Assembly (NCBI GenBank): GCA_030849835.1
Contig: JASAOC010002120.1
Coordinates: 124,001-188,000, forward strand
Direction of reading: 5' to 3'
From: Herpetomonas samuelpessoai
Taxonomy: Eukaryota > Euglenozoa > Kinetoplastea > Trypanosomatida > Trypanosomatidae
Length of the DNA: 64,000 bases
Position numbers and translations under genes: made by a program. Each line of letters starts with the position of its first letter. Position 1 is the stretch's first letter. Shown one piece after another: positions 10,801-19,545 of the stretch. The notes below the pieces were generated by a model. That model saw nothing but the letters and a program-made list of their open reading frames with translations. It was not told the DNA's origin and did not search any database.

Positions 10801-11155
10801 GGTTTGCCGACAGCGTTGGCAGGTGCGTCAGGCGAATGGATATGTCGTCTGGTCGAATGCACTGATCCGCCTCTCGGCACAGCGCTGCACTCTCCGTGCG
10901 CAGGGTACTGAGAAGCTGGAGGGTGTCGGCATACATGGGCTGGCCAAGCTCAGGGCAGCTCGCGAGGAGCTTCATGCAGTCAATCTCCTGCGTCCACAGC
11001 GCGCGGGCGGAGGAGGATTGGGGACTCGACTCCTGTTGCAGTTCCGCAGGGGCACTTGACCGTGGAGGCTCGCAGTGCTGCACGAAGAAGGCCCGCAAAC
11101 GCTCTGTTACAGGCTGTCCACTCGCTGGCGGCTGAACCACGGTGGAAGACGACAT
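7874..11155 (-). CDS. MCM9: MCM9-like DNA helicase
   Basis: A 1093-residue AAA+ MCM protein. The N-terminal MCM domain carries a zinc motif with Cys153, Cys156, Cys177 and Cys182 (CPRC...CEKTGC). The motor has Walker A GDPSTGKS at 369-376, then GSTSAGLTV at 396-404, Walker B VCVIDEL at 427-433, the helix motif HEAMEQQTISVAKGGL, sensor 1 near ACN 473-475 and the arginine finger SRFD at 495-498. HEAMEQQTISVAKGGL and GPLLSRFD point to MCM9 rather than the replicative MCM2-7 or MCM8. MCM9 works with MCM8 in homologous recombination and repair synthesis. After about residue 660 there is a 430-residue Ser/Pro-rich tail ending in a basic KKRKR cluster, a likely nuclear localisation signal. Subfamily assignment is from motif memory, not a tree. 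Confidence 0.88.
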   Translation of the reverse strand: MSSSTVVQPPASGQPVTERLRAFFVQHCEPPRSSAPAELQQESSPQSSSARALWTQEIDCMKLLASCPELGQPMYADTLQLLSTLRTESAALCREADQCIRPDDISIRLTHLPTLSANLPTLPPRRGQLVQVCGSIVRMSTKRVVPYAYRIMCPRCHNVVEDYTHPFDRAAQPKRKCEKTGCKKEDMQVVGQVWMDYAECRLQQRSNQSGRLPRSVLVTLDDELSTKCGVGQFVEVIGILHPTWRHLYPLSRPAIEPAIWAINVLPMEAYRGAALMAGVGSSASASANQQRRRNGQQGERPKFSPEAFFTSFLKNKRRRGVALVNSTAPQLSGLFAPRMSLLLSALNGTSMAGKTAIHIRSTIHCLFVGDPSTGKSQLLRFAASVAPRSTSTTGMGSTSAGLTVAAAKENGEWVLEPGALVLSDGGVCVIDELRTVSPADRASLHEAMEQQTISVAKGGLVTKLRTACSVLSACNPPPLKRNGRAEIGVGGPLLSRFDFIYLLWDTPQSDVDNRVADHVLSCNVANRRPDPPLMAEELARYLWWLRAQYAIVDGPFLSDAAADLLGRYYEIQRQRGASPSLEDAVPVTIRLLESLVRITQAHAKLHLQSTCTLDDAAMAIFLMERSAHSLKVPLRVLGPDVYSSTRELDELFLNDTPECLSMQEAVLEAIVEVIQHYALPGEGGPSSASAYAATTELPSAETPAYPHPSTCTALGKEDHGGQGNAWEGSAPPINVFSDVTVDSHLASQLPRKTVAAVVSGGGEDGGEVPSSNPLFRVSQYERCQFAISPLRKSAGALGTQHSSNDELGDENYDLLTFRRQQLGRLMGRDDTSAEEGGHGSPLGHATPHEAPAAPLTASPLRARKSQEELIRESAAALQSEVNRPSMTARSVATYATSAFDDGYTGARVAPGEHSSPPAKAARSEPPRSQVMCSSGGGVGDATTTMADRGCGLTQHPTDGQELVRGERPMQPPPSVSPSPYPFSNVPGASSQTLTGCPPSLQQTAPFWTPANSQADLFAPSGEADPVQGGIGVPLNTQLLVGGGLAPTSTPRQPTAPPTPSQNVAPLGTQTASQASKKRKRSAEDIMRSLRFQL

Positions 11156-12166
11156 CCTATCTCGGATGCCTGCTCAGAAGTAGGGTGGACCACGTCCGCT
11201 AAGCAAGCAAGTGAAGAAACGAGAAGACAAACAACGGATCGTGGTGCTGCCGAAGACCTGAGTGTCTGGCAGTAGAAGGAAACAAAGGCAAAAACTCGAG
11301 GTCAAAAACGTGAGGGTGGTTGACCGTTTGGCAGCGGAAAAAGCAAAAGCAAATCGGGCCTTCCGTTCACCTTTCGTTTCGTCTTGGAGGCTAATGCAAC
11401 GACACGTCAGCCAGTAGAGTTGCGGTGCAAGAGTTCAATGAGTTCCAGCCGCCCGCGCTATTCCACCTCTGCCCGTGAGGAGGAGTGGAGGTAATGTGTT
11501 CTTTGCTGGCCATCACGGAGGCTTGACTGCTTCTCAGCTTCTCAACAAGAACAGAATGCCTCTGCAACAAACCATCACCATGCCACAAAGCAGGGATTCC
11601 GTTTTTCCGTCCAAACACGCGGATGGAATGCATCAATGGTGTCTGACGACACCAGAGATGACGTATTACAACTTTTTTTTTTCTGTCGGGAAAATGGTTG
11701 GTCCTGTGGGAGTTTTTGTTATCGTTCTTGGGTTTCCTCTGGGTGAAAAGACGACTTCGATGAGAACATCGAGCGCCAAGGGATGGCGCACCTAAAGGAA
11801 ATATTAGACAGCATCACGGCGCACCGTGCAACTGTATGTGAGGTAGCAGTGGGGTCAGATCTCTGAAGTGAGCACTGGCGATTCTATGAGAGAAGCGCCA
11901 CAGCACGTGGAAAGGTGTGAACTCAGGCAGCAAGTAGACGGAACGAAAAAAGAAAAAGTAACCACAAGAGCAAATGTTTCATGCGATACAGTCCGCCCGC
12001 GGAATACGTTGTACGTCTCAACTCCGCCCTTTTGTCGCTGTGGCGAAACGTAGGTGGAATGATCAAACACAGATTAGTAAGCACAAGATGAGATAGCGCA
12101 GTGGTGCGGAGGCTCTTCCGTTACAGAAGCGCAGGTCCCATAAGCCCCCCTACCACAGCCCCGCCG
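11156..12166. other. Intergenic region without a gene
   Basis: About 1 kb, AT-rich, with a short T run near 11672-11681. I see no coding pattern on either strand. Confidence 0.55.
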
Positions 12167-12697
12167 TCACGACATCAAATAGCGGTAGTACTCCTCGACG
12201 TCCGTTCCCTCTGCTGGTGCGTGGGCCTGCTCGTACATGGCGACGAGTTGCTCCTGTCGAATCTCCTCTTCCAACTGCAAGAGGTACTCCATGACGGCGG
12301 GTTCTGAGACGTCTACACGGAGCTGGTTCCCAAACTCGGACCACTCACTGCCCCCGAAGGCGACCATGCCAGGGGCACTCGCGGCCAACGCTGAGGCACC
12401 CGGTGGGTGCATTGCTCCGCCACTTGGACCAACAATGGGTAAGGTCGAGGAGGACGTCAAGTGCCTCTCCGGAGAGATATCCCCGAAACTTCCTTCCTCG
12501 TCTCCATCCGAGGTGCGGGCACCCGAGTGTCTCGCCGCTTCAAGGACCTCTCGTCGCAAGCCATTTCGAAGCTGCATATGTCTTTCCTGGATTTTCTGCT
12601 TCAACTCGTTCCGTCGTGAGTGTAGCGCCTTCACGCTCTCGTTCGCTGCGTGGGGTGTTGACCGACCACAGCTCGAGCTGAGACCAGACGGGTTCAT
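12167..12697 (-). CDS. Small helical protein of unknown function (weak resemblance to RPA-interacting protein N-terminus)
   Basis: A 176-residue protein from the ATG at 12697. The frame stays open upstream, but that part lacks a coding character. It begins with a Ser-rich stretch, then a basic helix (VKALHSRRNELKQKIQERHM), a Ser/Gly-rich linker and an acidic C-terminal helix containing MEYLLQLEEEIRQEQLVAMY. The order basic helix then acidic EEEI-QEQ helix faintly recalls RPAIN, the importin adaptor of replication protein A, but the RPAIN zinc-binding C-terminus is absent and the similarity may be chance. No catalytic residues are visible. Confidence 0.65.
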   Translation of the reverse strand: MNPSGLSSSCGRSTPHAANESVKALHSRRNELKQKIQERHMQLRNGLRREVLEAARHSGARTSDGDEEGSFGDISPERHLTSSSTLPIVGPSGGAMHPPGASALAASAPGMVAFGGSEWSEFGNQLRVDVSEPAVMEYLLQLEEEIRQEQLVAMYEQAHAPAEGTDVEEYYRYLMS

Positions 12698-13522
12698 TGC
12701 AGCTGGCGTCACGCAAAGGTTGTGATGTGGACAATGACGGAGTACAGTCAGGAAGGGGAGAGGGCGTAAGGGAAGCGTATAGCAATAAAGATTGGGAAGA
12801 GAGAAGTGAAGCGAAACCCCTTGGATGACGCCCTCGTCGTTCAGGCAAAAGCGGGAAAGCCAATACGCCACTTGTGCTGGAATAATTTTTTCTTTGTTGC
12901 AAACGTGCGAGGGAATGTGAAAGCCTGAGAAAGGCGAGAACATCACATTGTCAATCGTGTACATATATTATTATTTTATTGTGTCTGTTTCTTCTGACCA
13001 TTCGTTAAGGAACGCAGACGGGTTTTCGCCACACCGTCCACTACCCAATCCCAGGCACACCTGATATGACTATCATGTACACCTACTCGTGCGGTCCCAA
13101 GCGTGTGGAATACGCGCATCGCATGCACCTCCTGCTACTTGGTCTCTTTCGTTCTAGTGATGCATCGAGCCCGCTACCGTGACAACCAATGCCCTTCAGC
13201 AGAAAGAAAAAAAACGAAAAATACCAAAAGAAATTGTAGAAAGAGAAGTTTGAAGGGAAGACGTTTCCGTAACAGACACCGACGTGATTGCCAACACATG
13301 CGTGGCGAGCGGAGGAGAAGCAAACAAAAAGTAACTTACATTATACATTACATAAAAGCACGCACGCCGGCTTCGCATGGACGTGCTCGCCTAGGCGTGA
13401 AGTCGGAAAGCCCATTCTCACCATTTCATGGTTTCATGGAACGTGTGGTGCGCGCCGCCGGTAACCCAAAAGCTGAAGAGCTTGCGCTCGCAGTGCCACT
13501 AGACGAAGGTGCAAAGAGCGCA
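12698..13522. other. Intergenic region without a gene
   Basis: About 0.8 kb. It includes an AT-rich spot near 12961-12982 and A-rich sequence near 13203-13230. No gene is seen. Confidence 0.5.
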
Positions 13523-14470
13523 TTATTCCACGTTCACGCCGCCGAAAAGGTGGTCTGCTGGTGCGATATTCGCCAGACGACGCCCTTGGCCGTCTGCCTG
13601 GCCGCAAACCATGAGACTTCCCTTCATGTGGTCCTCCGGCACCATAGAAGTGTAGCCCAGGAGCTTGCGGTTACTATGGCGGCCCTTGTGCGCCAGGTTC
13701 CTTTGGTGCTCACTGTAAACGGCGCCGGCGTCCGGGCCGTAGGGGCTTTCCCGCACCCCAAGCACCCCATGAGGATGGAAGCGCACGCAGTTCGTGTAGA
13801 GCGCCGCACGGTCGCGAGCAACACTGGAGACGAACTTCATCCCAGACTTGACAGCCACGTCGCGCTGCAGCTCCGCGCGGTCACGTAAAGGGTTTCGCAT
13901 CTCTGCCATTGCAGTAGCACGCTCTCTATGGCGGTCTGCAGGGGCAGCAGCCTTGGGGAGGGCGTCCTCTGCTGCCACGTGGAGCACCGCTGGGTGCGTC
14001 ACTTGGTTAAAGTGATCCGGTTCCAATGTGCACGCCACACGACCGCATTCCTCGTCCACCACCAGCGAGGACATCAGCACTGGATCTTGAACTGTTTCCT
14101 GTCCTTTGCCGTGGCTTCGGGAGGGCCGACCGCCTGGCCCCTCTTGGGTTGCCGACGCCTCTATAGCAAAGTCCTGCCGTGACGCCCAGATACGATCGAT
14201 AGAGCACTGGGCGTCACCCTTGTGGCGGTCAAAGGGAGACGGGCCGTCTCGGGACTCCACGTAAAAAGCGGGAAGCGTTGGGAGCGGCCTCGACGCGGAC
14301 CGGGAGGAGCCCCACGGGTCATTAGTCATTGCCGTGCCACCGTGGGTGCCGTCACGTCCCGACGTAGACAGCAGCAATGTAGGGAGGCCATTAGCACTGG
14401 GACGCGCCTTCACGATATGGCGATCAATGATGGCGAGCGCCCGCTCCGACGACATGTTGGATGAGGACAT
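13523..14470 (-). CDS. Conserved-looking protein of unknown function
   Basis: Starting at the ATG at 14470 the protein has 315 residues; a second ATG at 14455 is an alternative. A further in-frame extension to 14767 includes a T12-encoded Phe run at 14679-14690 and is probably 5' leader. The body is hydrophilic without membrane segments or coiled coil. It contains several short His- and Arg-rich motifs, for example FHPHGVLGVRESPYGPDAG, and ends HLFGGVNVE. The pattern of short Gly/Pro/Tyr-containing motifs in a basic background recalls axonemal microtubule inner proteins, but this is only an impression and no family is recognised. Confidence 0.75.
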   Translation of the reverse strand: MSSSNMSSERALAIIDRHIVKARPSANGLPTLLLSTSGRDGTHGGTAMTNDPWGSSRSASRPLPTLPAFYVESRDGPSPFDRHKGDAQCSIDRIWASRQDFAIEASATQEGPGGRPSRSHGKGQETVQDPVLMSSLVVDEECGRVACTLEPDHFNQVTHPAVLHVAAEDALPKAAAPADRHRERATAMAEMRNPLRDRAELQRDVAVKSGMKFVSSVARDRAALYTNCVRFHPHGVLGVRESPYGPDAGAVYSEHQRNLAHKGRHSNRKLLGYTSMVPEDHMKGSLMVCGQADGQGRRLANIAPADHLFGGVNVE

Positions 14471-15136
14471 GTGAAAAGTGTTGAAGGAACGCGTAGGTAT
14501 GGAGCCTTTCCTGTGGTTGGTGTGCAAGCTCAAACGCAAGCTCTCTTGGAAGCAGCTCTCGTTTCTAAAACGCTCGCAAGGCAGCGAATAAGGTGTAATC
14601 AACCTCAGCTTTGGGAAAAAGATAAAGGGGTGTTGAGAGAAAGTGGGAGAAGAGTGATGGACTTCATCAAACATGACAAAAAAAAAAAAAGTAGCAACCC
14701 AGAAGCGCCTAGGGACATTTTTTTGTACTTCGATGGAACCTTCGAAGGACAACCTGTACGCTGCCATGGCTCGGGAAAGCGGGGTTCATCCAAGCGTCTC
14801 GTAGATTCCCACCACGCTACTTCCCCACAAGTTGAATGCGGCAACCCAGTCCAAGTGTTTTTCTTTTCAAAACTGTGGCGAGCACAAGGAGAAAAAAGGA
14901 AAAAAAAAGATGAGAATCGAAACAAAGATAATGTTCTGTGAACGTAGCAGGAGGAAATCAAACGAAACGAGAAGGATCGAGAACAGTCAAAACTGTATGT
15001 GGTTGAGTTAAATGGGGTAAAGATTCTGCAGCGTGAAAGCAAGGTGCGTGATCCGCGACACTGTGAAGTAGTCAGGCACCTGCGAGCCCCGCAAAGGGCA
15101 CCCTGGGACGGTCAGCCTGTGCCGGTTGGCCTTGCA
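14471..15136. other. Intergenic region with a T12 tract on the coding strand
   Basis: The A12 run at 14679-14690 reads as T12 on the coding strand about 210 nt above the 315-residue gene and may serve its trans-splicing. The remainder is A-rich with no gene. Confidence 0.5.
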
Positions 15137-16216
15137 TTACTCCGCGGCATCAATGATGCCCTGCTCAGAAATACTGTAGATGCACTCCACCTCTGGCAGT
15201 GACGGGCTATCGAAGATTTTGCACACGCGCTGGTCGCCGCGGCCCTTGCGCAGGGAGAGGCGCGTCGTCGAGGCGTGCGCGAGGATGTGACCACCCACTG
15301 GCTTCTTTGGATCGGCGACAAACATGGAGGCGCCGCCGGGATCCGCGACGACCTGGTTTGTGATGTACACGGCCACGTTGAACTCCTCCGCGATCTTCAT
15401 GAGGTGGCTCAGCATTTTACCCAGCTTCTGTTGACGCTCGGCGAGCTCCCCACGCCCGGAGAAGTCCACGCGGAACAGTGCCGTGATGCTGTCGACCACG
15501 AGCAAGCTAAACGGCTCTTCGGCCATTTTCGCGGCCACGAGAGACAACAGGTGCGCCTGGTGCTCGTGCGTGTAGGCCCGGGCGACGAGAATGTTATCCA
15601 GAATGGCGGCACAGTCGAGACCGAAGCGCTCGGCGATGGGCCGAACGCGCTCTGGTCGGAACGTCCCCTCGGTGTCCACGTAGATGGCTTTGCCGTTGCC
15701 GCCACCCATTCGCAAGGGCAGCTGGCACGTCACGCAGAGCGTGTGCGCAATCTGCGTCTTGCCCGTGCGGAACTCCCCAAACGCCTCTGTAATGGAACGG
15801 CTCTCAATACCACCGCCGAGGAGCTGGTCAAGCGCGGCGCTGCCAGTGGTGATGTGCACCACATCCTTGCGCTGCAGCAGGCAAGCGCTGCCCGTCATGA
15901 AGCCAGTGTCGGTCAGCTTCCGGGCCGCCTCAATGATCTTGTCCACCTTGGCCTCCGACAGCCCCTTGATGACGGCTAGGTCTTTCCGGCACTGCATTTG
16001 AATCCCAGGTACAGTGTAGATACCAGCTTGCTTGAGTTTTGTGATGTCGGCGGCGCCGATGCCCTGCTCCGTGAGGCGATCAATCTCCATGAGGGGCTGC
16101 GCACCCTCCTCCATGGCAGCTCCACACGCGTCTTGGAAGGTGAGGGCCTCGGCAGCAGCAGACGTAGCGGCGGCGCCCGGCACATCCTCTTGCATGTTAC
16201 GGGCAAGTTGCTGCAT
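15137..16216 (-). CDS. DMC1: DMC1 meiotic-type recombinase
   Basis: A 359-residue RecA/RAD51-family strand-exchange ATPase. After a roughly 40-residue tail comes the helix-hairpin-helix region ([20 protein letters not shown], then [10 protein letters not shown] at 85-94). The ATPase core has Walker [10 protein letters not shown] at 147-155 and Walker B LLVVD at 238-242. DMC1 rather than RAD51 is indicated by [29 protein letters not shown], the NQVVADPG loop and [20 protein letters not shown]; canonical RAD51 has ATALYRTDYSGRGELSARQ instead. DMC1 forms nucleoprotein filaments for homologous pairing, classically in meiosis. The start at 16216 is chosen because sequence upstream of it is not RAD51-like. 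Confidence 0.95.
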   Translation of the reverse strand: MQQLARNMQEDVPGAAATSAAAEALTFQDACGAAMEEGAQPLMEIDRLTEQGIGAADITKLKQAGIYTVPGIQMQCRKDLAVIKGLSEAKVDKIIEAARKLTDTGFMTGSACLLQRKDVVHITTGSAALDQLLGGGIESRSITEAFGEFRTGKTQIAHTLCVTCQLPLRMGGGNGKAIYVDTEGTFRPERVRPIAERFGLDCAAILDNILVARAYTHEHQAHLLSLVAAKMAEEPFSLLVVDSITALFRVDFSGRGELAERQQKLGKMLSHLMKIAEEFNVAVYITNQVVADPGGASMFVADPKKPVGGHILAHASTTRLSLRKGRGDQRVCKIFDSPSLPEVECIYSISEQGIIDAAE

Positions 16217-17540
16217 ATTTTTTTCTCTTTTTGAAACAAATCTGATGGTGCTTCTAGTGGGCCTTCCTGTATGTCTGTCTGTGTTGTACGCCAAAGGCTT
16301 TGTGACGGCGTCTACAGAGAGGTACAAGAAACAAGGTAGCGAGCCACGCCGTGAAATTCTGGAAAGGAAACTCTGTGAGCAAGCTGAGAGAAGATGCGAG
16401 TTGACGATTAGATGACACCGGACACGCCGACGTGGTTGCCGTGGTGTGGGCCTCTTTTGACAGAAAAACTTTGGGAGAAGCTAGACCGTAAAGACATGAA
16501 GGCGCGAAGGGAAAATCATACAGCGTGGTGTTGCCATGAGAGATATTGTTTTGCGCTGACAAGTGCTGGCTGATATTTAGCAGGCAGCTCTTCATCGATC
16601 CAACGAACTCGTCCACCGATGTTGGAGTTCTTTCGTCACACCAGAAGAGAAGGCCACCTAGAGGCTTAGGCGATGCAGCCCCTCTCCCACCGCGTGACGT
16701 GACCCTGCGCGATAACCAGCCCTCCCTGAGAGTGGGGATCAGGTGGAAGATGTCCACGTTCACATCGTGGACGAAGGGACCCCTCAGTAGACACGTAACC
16801 TCTGCTCTCAAAACGCTCTACTACTTTTTTCTTTGTGGAGACACGATAGTGATTATTACAACAAAGCTCGTGCACGAGCTTCCTGCTGGATCGGCGGGGG
16901 GCTCCTCTGTCGCAACGCAACCTAGCTCCACAGAGCTGTTTCGCAAAGAGTAGAACTACCGAAAACGCATAGGAAACAAACGCAGCCATTATCCATGGAA
17001 AGAGGGCCACAAGCAACAACGGGGTGAGACGTGCTTCAGAGGGAGAAGGCACCAAAGAAATGGCCGGAGTGGAAAAACAGAAATATGTACTTCGCGTGCT
17101 GGTGAGGGTGGTCGTTTTCGCTGCTTGTTCACAAGAAGAACTGTTTATTGATAGAATCGCGTCGTTAGGTTGGCGCGGGTAAGGAAAATAGCGAACGCTG
17201 TCTTGTCAAACGAGGGGGAGGCAGAGATAAAGAAGAAAAGGGTGAAGATGACCCCCTCGAAGGGATGGGAAGAGGGCATCGAAAGAAGCCCCCCCCCCCG
17301 CGCAGAATGTAAGCAAGTTCAGGCACATGGCTAGACAAACACGGCAGCCCAAGTCTTGACAGCCTGCCGTTGAAAGAAAAAGTGAAGCGCTGGTGATACA
17401 GCGTCGAGGTCATAATAGGCACGTGGGTACGCTACGGGAGCCCCAAACATGCGCACTCCTTTCGCGTAAAGGGAGCAGGAAGAGATAGGGCAGGGGCACA
17501 GACCAAACCATTCTGCAACACCGCACTTCACAGCACCCAC
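16217..17540. other. Intergenic region without a supported gene
   Basis: About 1.3 kb. It holds a C11 run at 17289-17299. Two minus-strand open frames (16254-16811 and 16666-17055) overlap each other, lack domain-like pattern and probably belong to leader or trailer sequence. Confidence 0.5.
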
Positions 17541-18683
17541 TCAACCGCCTTGCTGCGAGACGGTGTAGAGCAGGTCACAGAACTTCTCCAGGTAGCGGTT
17601 GATGCTAGCCGGCAGGTAGCGGCCGCCCGTGGCCAGGACGTTCTTCTTCATGCTCATGAAAGCAGTCTGCACGTAGCGGTCTGACTTGTAGCGGTTGATG
17701 ACGTACTGGATGTAGACCAGCGTGAACCAGGTGCCGCCTGTGAGCGGGATGGCAAAGACAAAAACGGCCTCGAAGGAGGCGGCCATCATGACGTACTGCT
17801 CGTACTCGCTGCCGAGCTTGTCCAGGTACGGCATCACGACCATGGACAGCGGACCGAGAATGTTGGCGGCCTCCGCACGGCGTGCGGCGAGGTCAAGCAT
17901 GCTGTACATGGCAATGAAGCCGCCCACCAGCAGCTGCGGTTTAATGCCAATGACGAGGGCCATGAGGCAGAGAGCGAAGAGGAGGGCGGAAAAGTGCTTG
18001 AACCACGCGCTCAGCGTCTCCATATTTGCCTTGAGCAGGTTCTGCTGCTTCATGACGAGCAGTTGCTGCGCCATGGTGGAGGACATGAGCAAGTTCCACG
18101 CTGTCACGGACATGACCGGCTTCAGAAACGTAGCCACCGCATAGGCGATGAACGTAGCACCAACGATGACATCCAAAATGATCCCAATGACGCCCGTGGG
18201 CAGGACAGTGAACTCACCGCCCTGAGGAGGAGGCACCACGAGGCCATCAGCGGTCATGGTCGCACCCGCTGGCACACCTGCCTGACGCGCCGCGGCCGCC
18301 GCCCCGCGCACAAAGTTGCTCATGGTCTTGTCAATCACACCGAGGCTTTCCTTTGCGTTGGTGTTGGTGGGCTCCAGGCCCAGAGCCTTTTCAAACTCAG
18401 CCCTGGCCTCTGGCAGCTTGTTCTGTGCCCAGTACGCCGCGGCGATGCGTTGGTGGGATTTGGCGTTCTCTTGCACAGCGAGCCCCTTCTTGGCGTCCTC
18501 AATCGCCTTGTCGTAGTGCTTGAGTTCATGGTTGGCGGCGGCGCGGTTGTTGTAGTACACATAGTTATCCGGGTCCGCCTCGATGGCCTTGTCGTACAGG
18601 ACAATGGCGTCTTCGTAACGCTTCGCGGAGAAGGCCTCGTTCCCTCGCTTCTTCAGTTCTTCAGCGAATTCCTTTCCTGACAT
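17541..18683 (-). CDS. TPR protein with a multi-pass membrane domain (TMEM33/Pom33-like C-terminus)
   Basis: A 380-residue protein from the ATG at 18683. Residues 1-110 form about three tetratricopeptide repeats of the STI1/SGT type (ELKKRGNEAFSAKRYEDAIV, YNNRAAANHELKHYDKAIED, AAAYWAQNKLPEARAEFEKA). A linker is followed by hydrophobic segments at about 163-188, 232-262 and 298-330. The C-terminal part, with NRYKSDRYVQTAF, then a helix and LEKFCDLL, resembles the ER and nuclear-envelope shaping TMEM33/Pom33 family in layout. The TPR could dock Hsp70/Hsp90 C-termini at the ER membrane. The TPR call is firm; the TMEM33 likeness is by eye. Confidence 0.85.
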   Translation of the reverse strand: MSGKEFAEELKKRGNEAFSAKRYEDAIVLYDKAIEADPDNYVYYNNRAAANHELKHYDKAIEDAKKGLAVQENAKSHQRIAAAYWAQNKLPEARAEFEKALGLEPTNTNAKESLGVIDKTMSNFVRGAAAAARQAGVPAGATMTADGLVVPPPQGGEFTVLPTGVIGIILDVIVGATFIAYAVATFLKPVMSVTAWNLLMSSTMAQQLLVMKQQNLLKANMETLSAWFKHFSALLFALCLMALVIGIKPQLLVGGFIAMYSMLDLAARRAEAANILGPLSMVVMPYLDKLGSEYEQYVMMAASFEAVFVFAIPLTGGTWFTLVYIQYVINRYKSDRYVQTAFMSMKKNVLATGGRYLPASINRYLEKFCDLLYTVSQQGG

Positions 18684-19545
18684 ATCAAGAGAAAAGAGCA
18701 AAGAATAGAGTGGTGGTGGAGTGATGAAATTTTAATTTAGAGGAAACAGATAACGGCAGCCAAATCCGAGTGCGATTGGTCGGGGCGAAGCAAGCAAGCA
18801 GTCCGAGCAACGTCTCTTCCTTCCGAAGCGGAACTGGAGCCAGGAAATACTGCTAGTTGAATATCGTCAAAGAGAAAGATGAACAAATGTGAGCTGGTGG
18901 AACTAGTTTGCTATTCGCATGAATACACACACCAAAGCGGCCGCAGAAACAACCCAACGAGGAGCGAGAAACAATACATTCGTATGAGCGTCACATGAAG
19001 AAGATATTGACGTCAAGGATTTCACCATGGCACGTTCGGCCTTGAGGAGCGGTGGGGCCGCGCGCACGCACCTTGAACATTCCATAATGAAATTCATGGA
19101 GTAACAGAGGTGTTTCCTGCTTGCAGCATCAGGGGATGGTGCTCGGTTTTCACCTCTTCGACACGTAGCCAAAGGGATACAAGAGGTCTTCCTCAACAGA
19201 TTTGTATGCTTCATTGTTTTCCGGTTGCGGGAATTAAGTAGCATGTGGGAAGGGGGGAGGTATTGATTGTTCAAACGTATTTGGAGTGGTTTGGAGGCAC
19301 CCACTAAATGAAAGCATTCATGAGATATTTCTTGCTGCTCATTCGTGGAAAGTGTCACTTTGTCATGGGGTACTATACAACTATACATCGTTCTTCGCTG
19401 CCGTACACGTGGAGTGTGTTGGCGCGCAAATTTCTATGAAAGCAGAGGCGAGTGGTTCCTCAGCGTACGCGCGCGCACACACACAAAGAAAAGGAAAGGC
19501 ACTCAAAGCTCTGTTCATCGTTACGGTCGCGTACGCACGAACACG
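18684..19545. other. Intergenic region without a gene
   Basis: About 0.86 kb with a short CA repeat near 19468-19484. No coding pattern is seen. Confidence 0.5.

Noticed and set aside
15137-16216. RAD51 as the identity of the recombinase
   Set aside because: The [20 protein letters not shown] and [18 protein letters not shown] segments match DMC1; RAD51 differs at these sites.
16254-16811. 185-codon minus-strand open frame above DMC1
   Set aside because: No recognisable motif, it overlaps another open frame, and it lies where the DMC1 leader should be.
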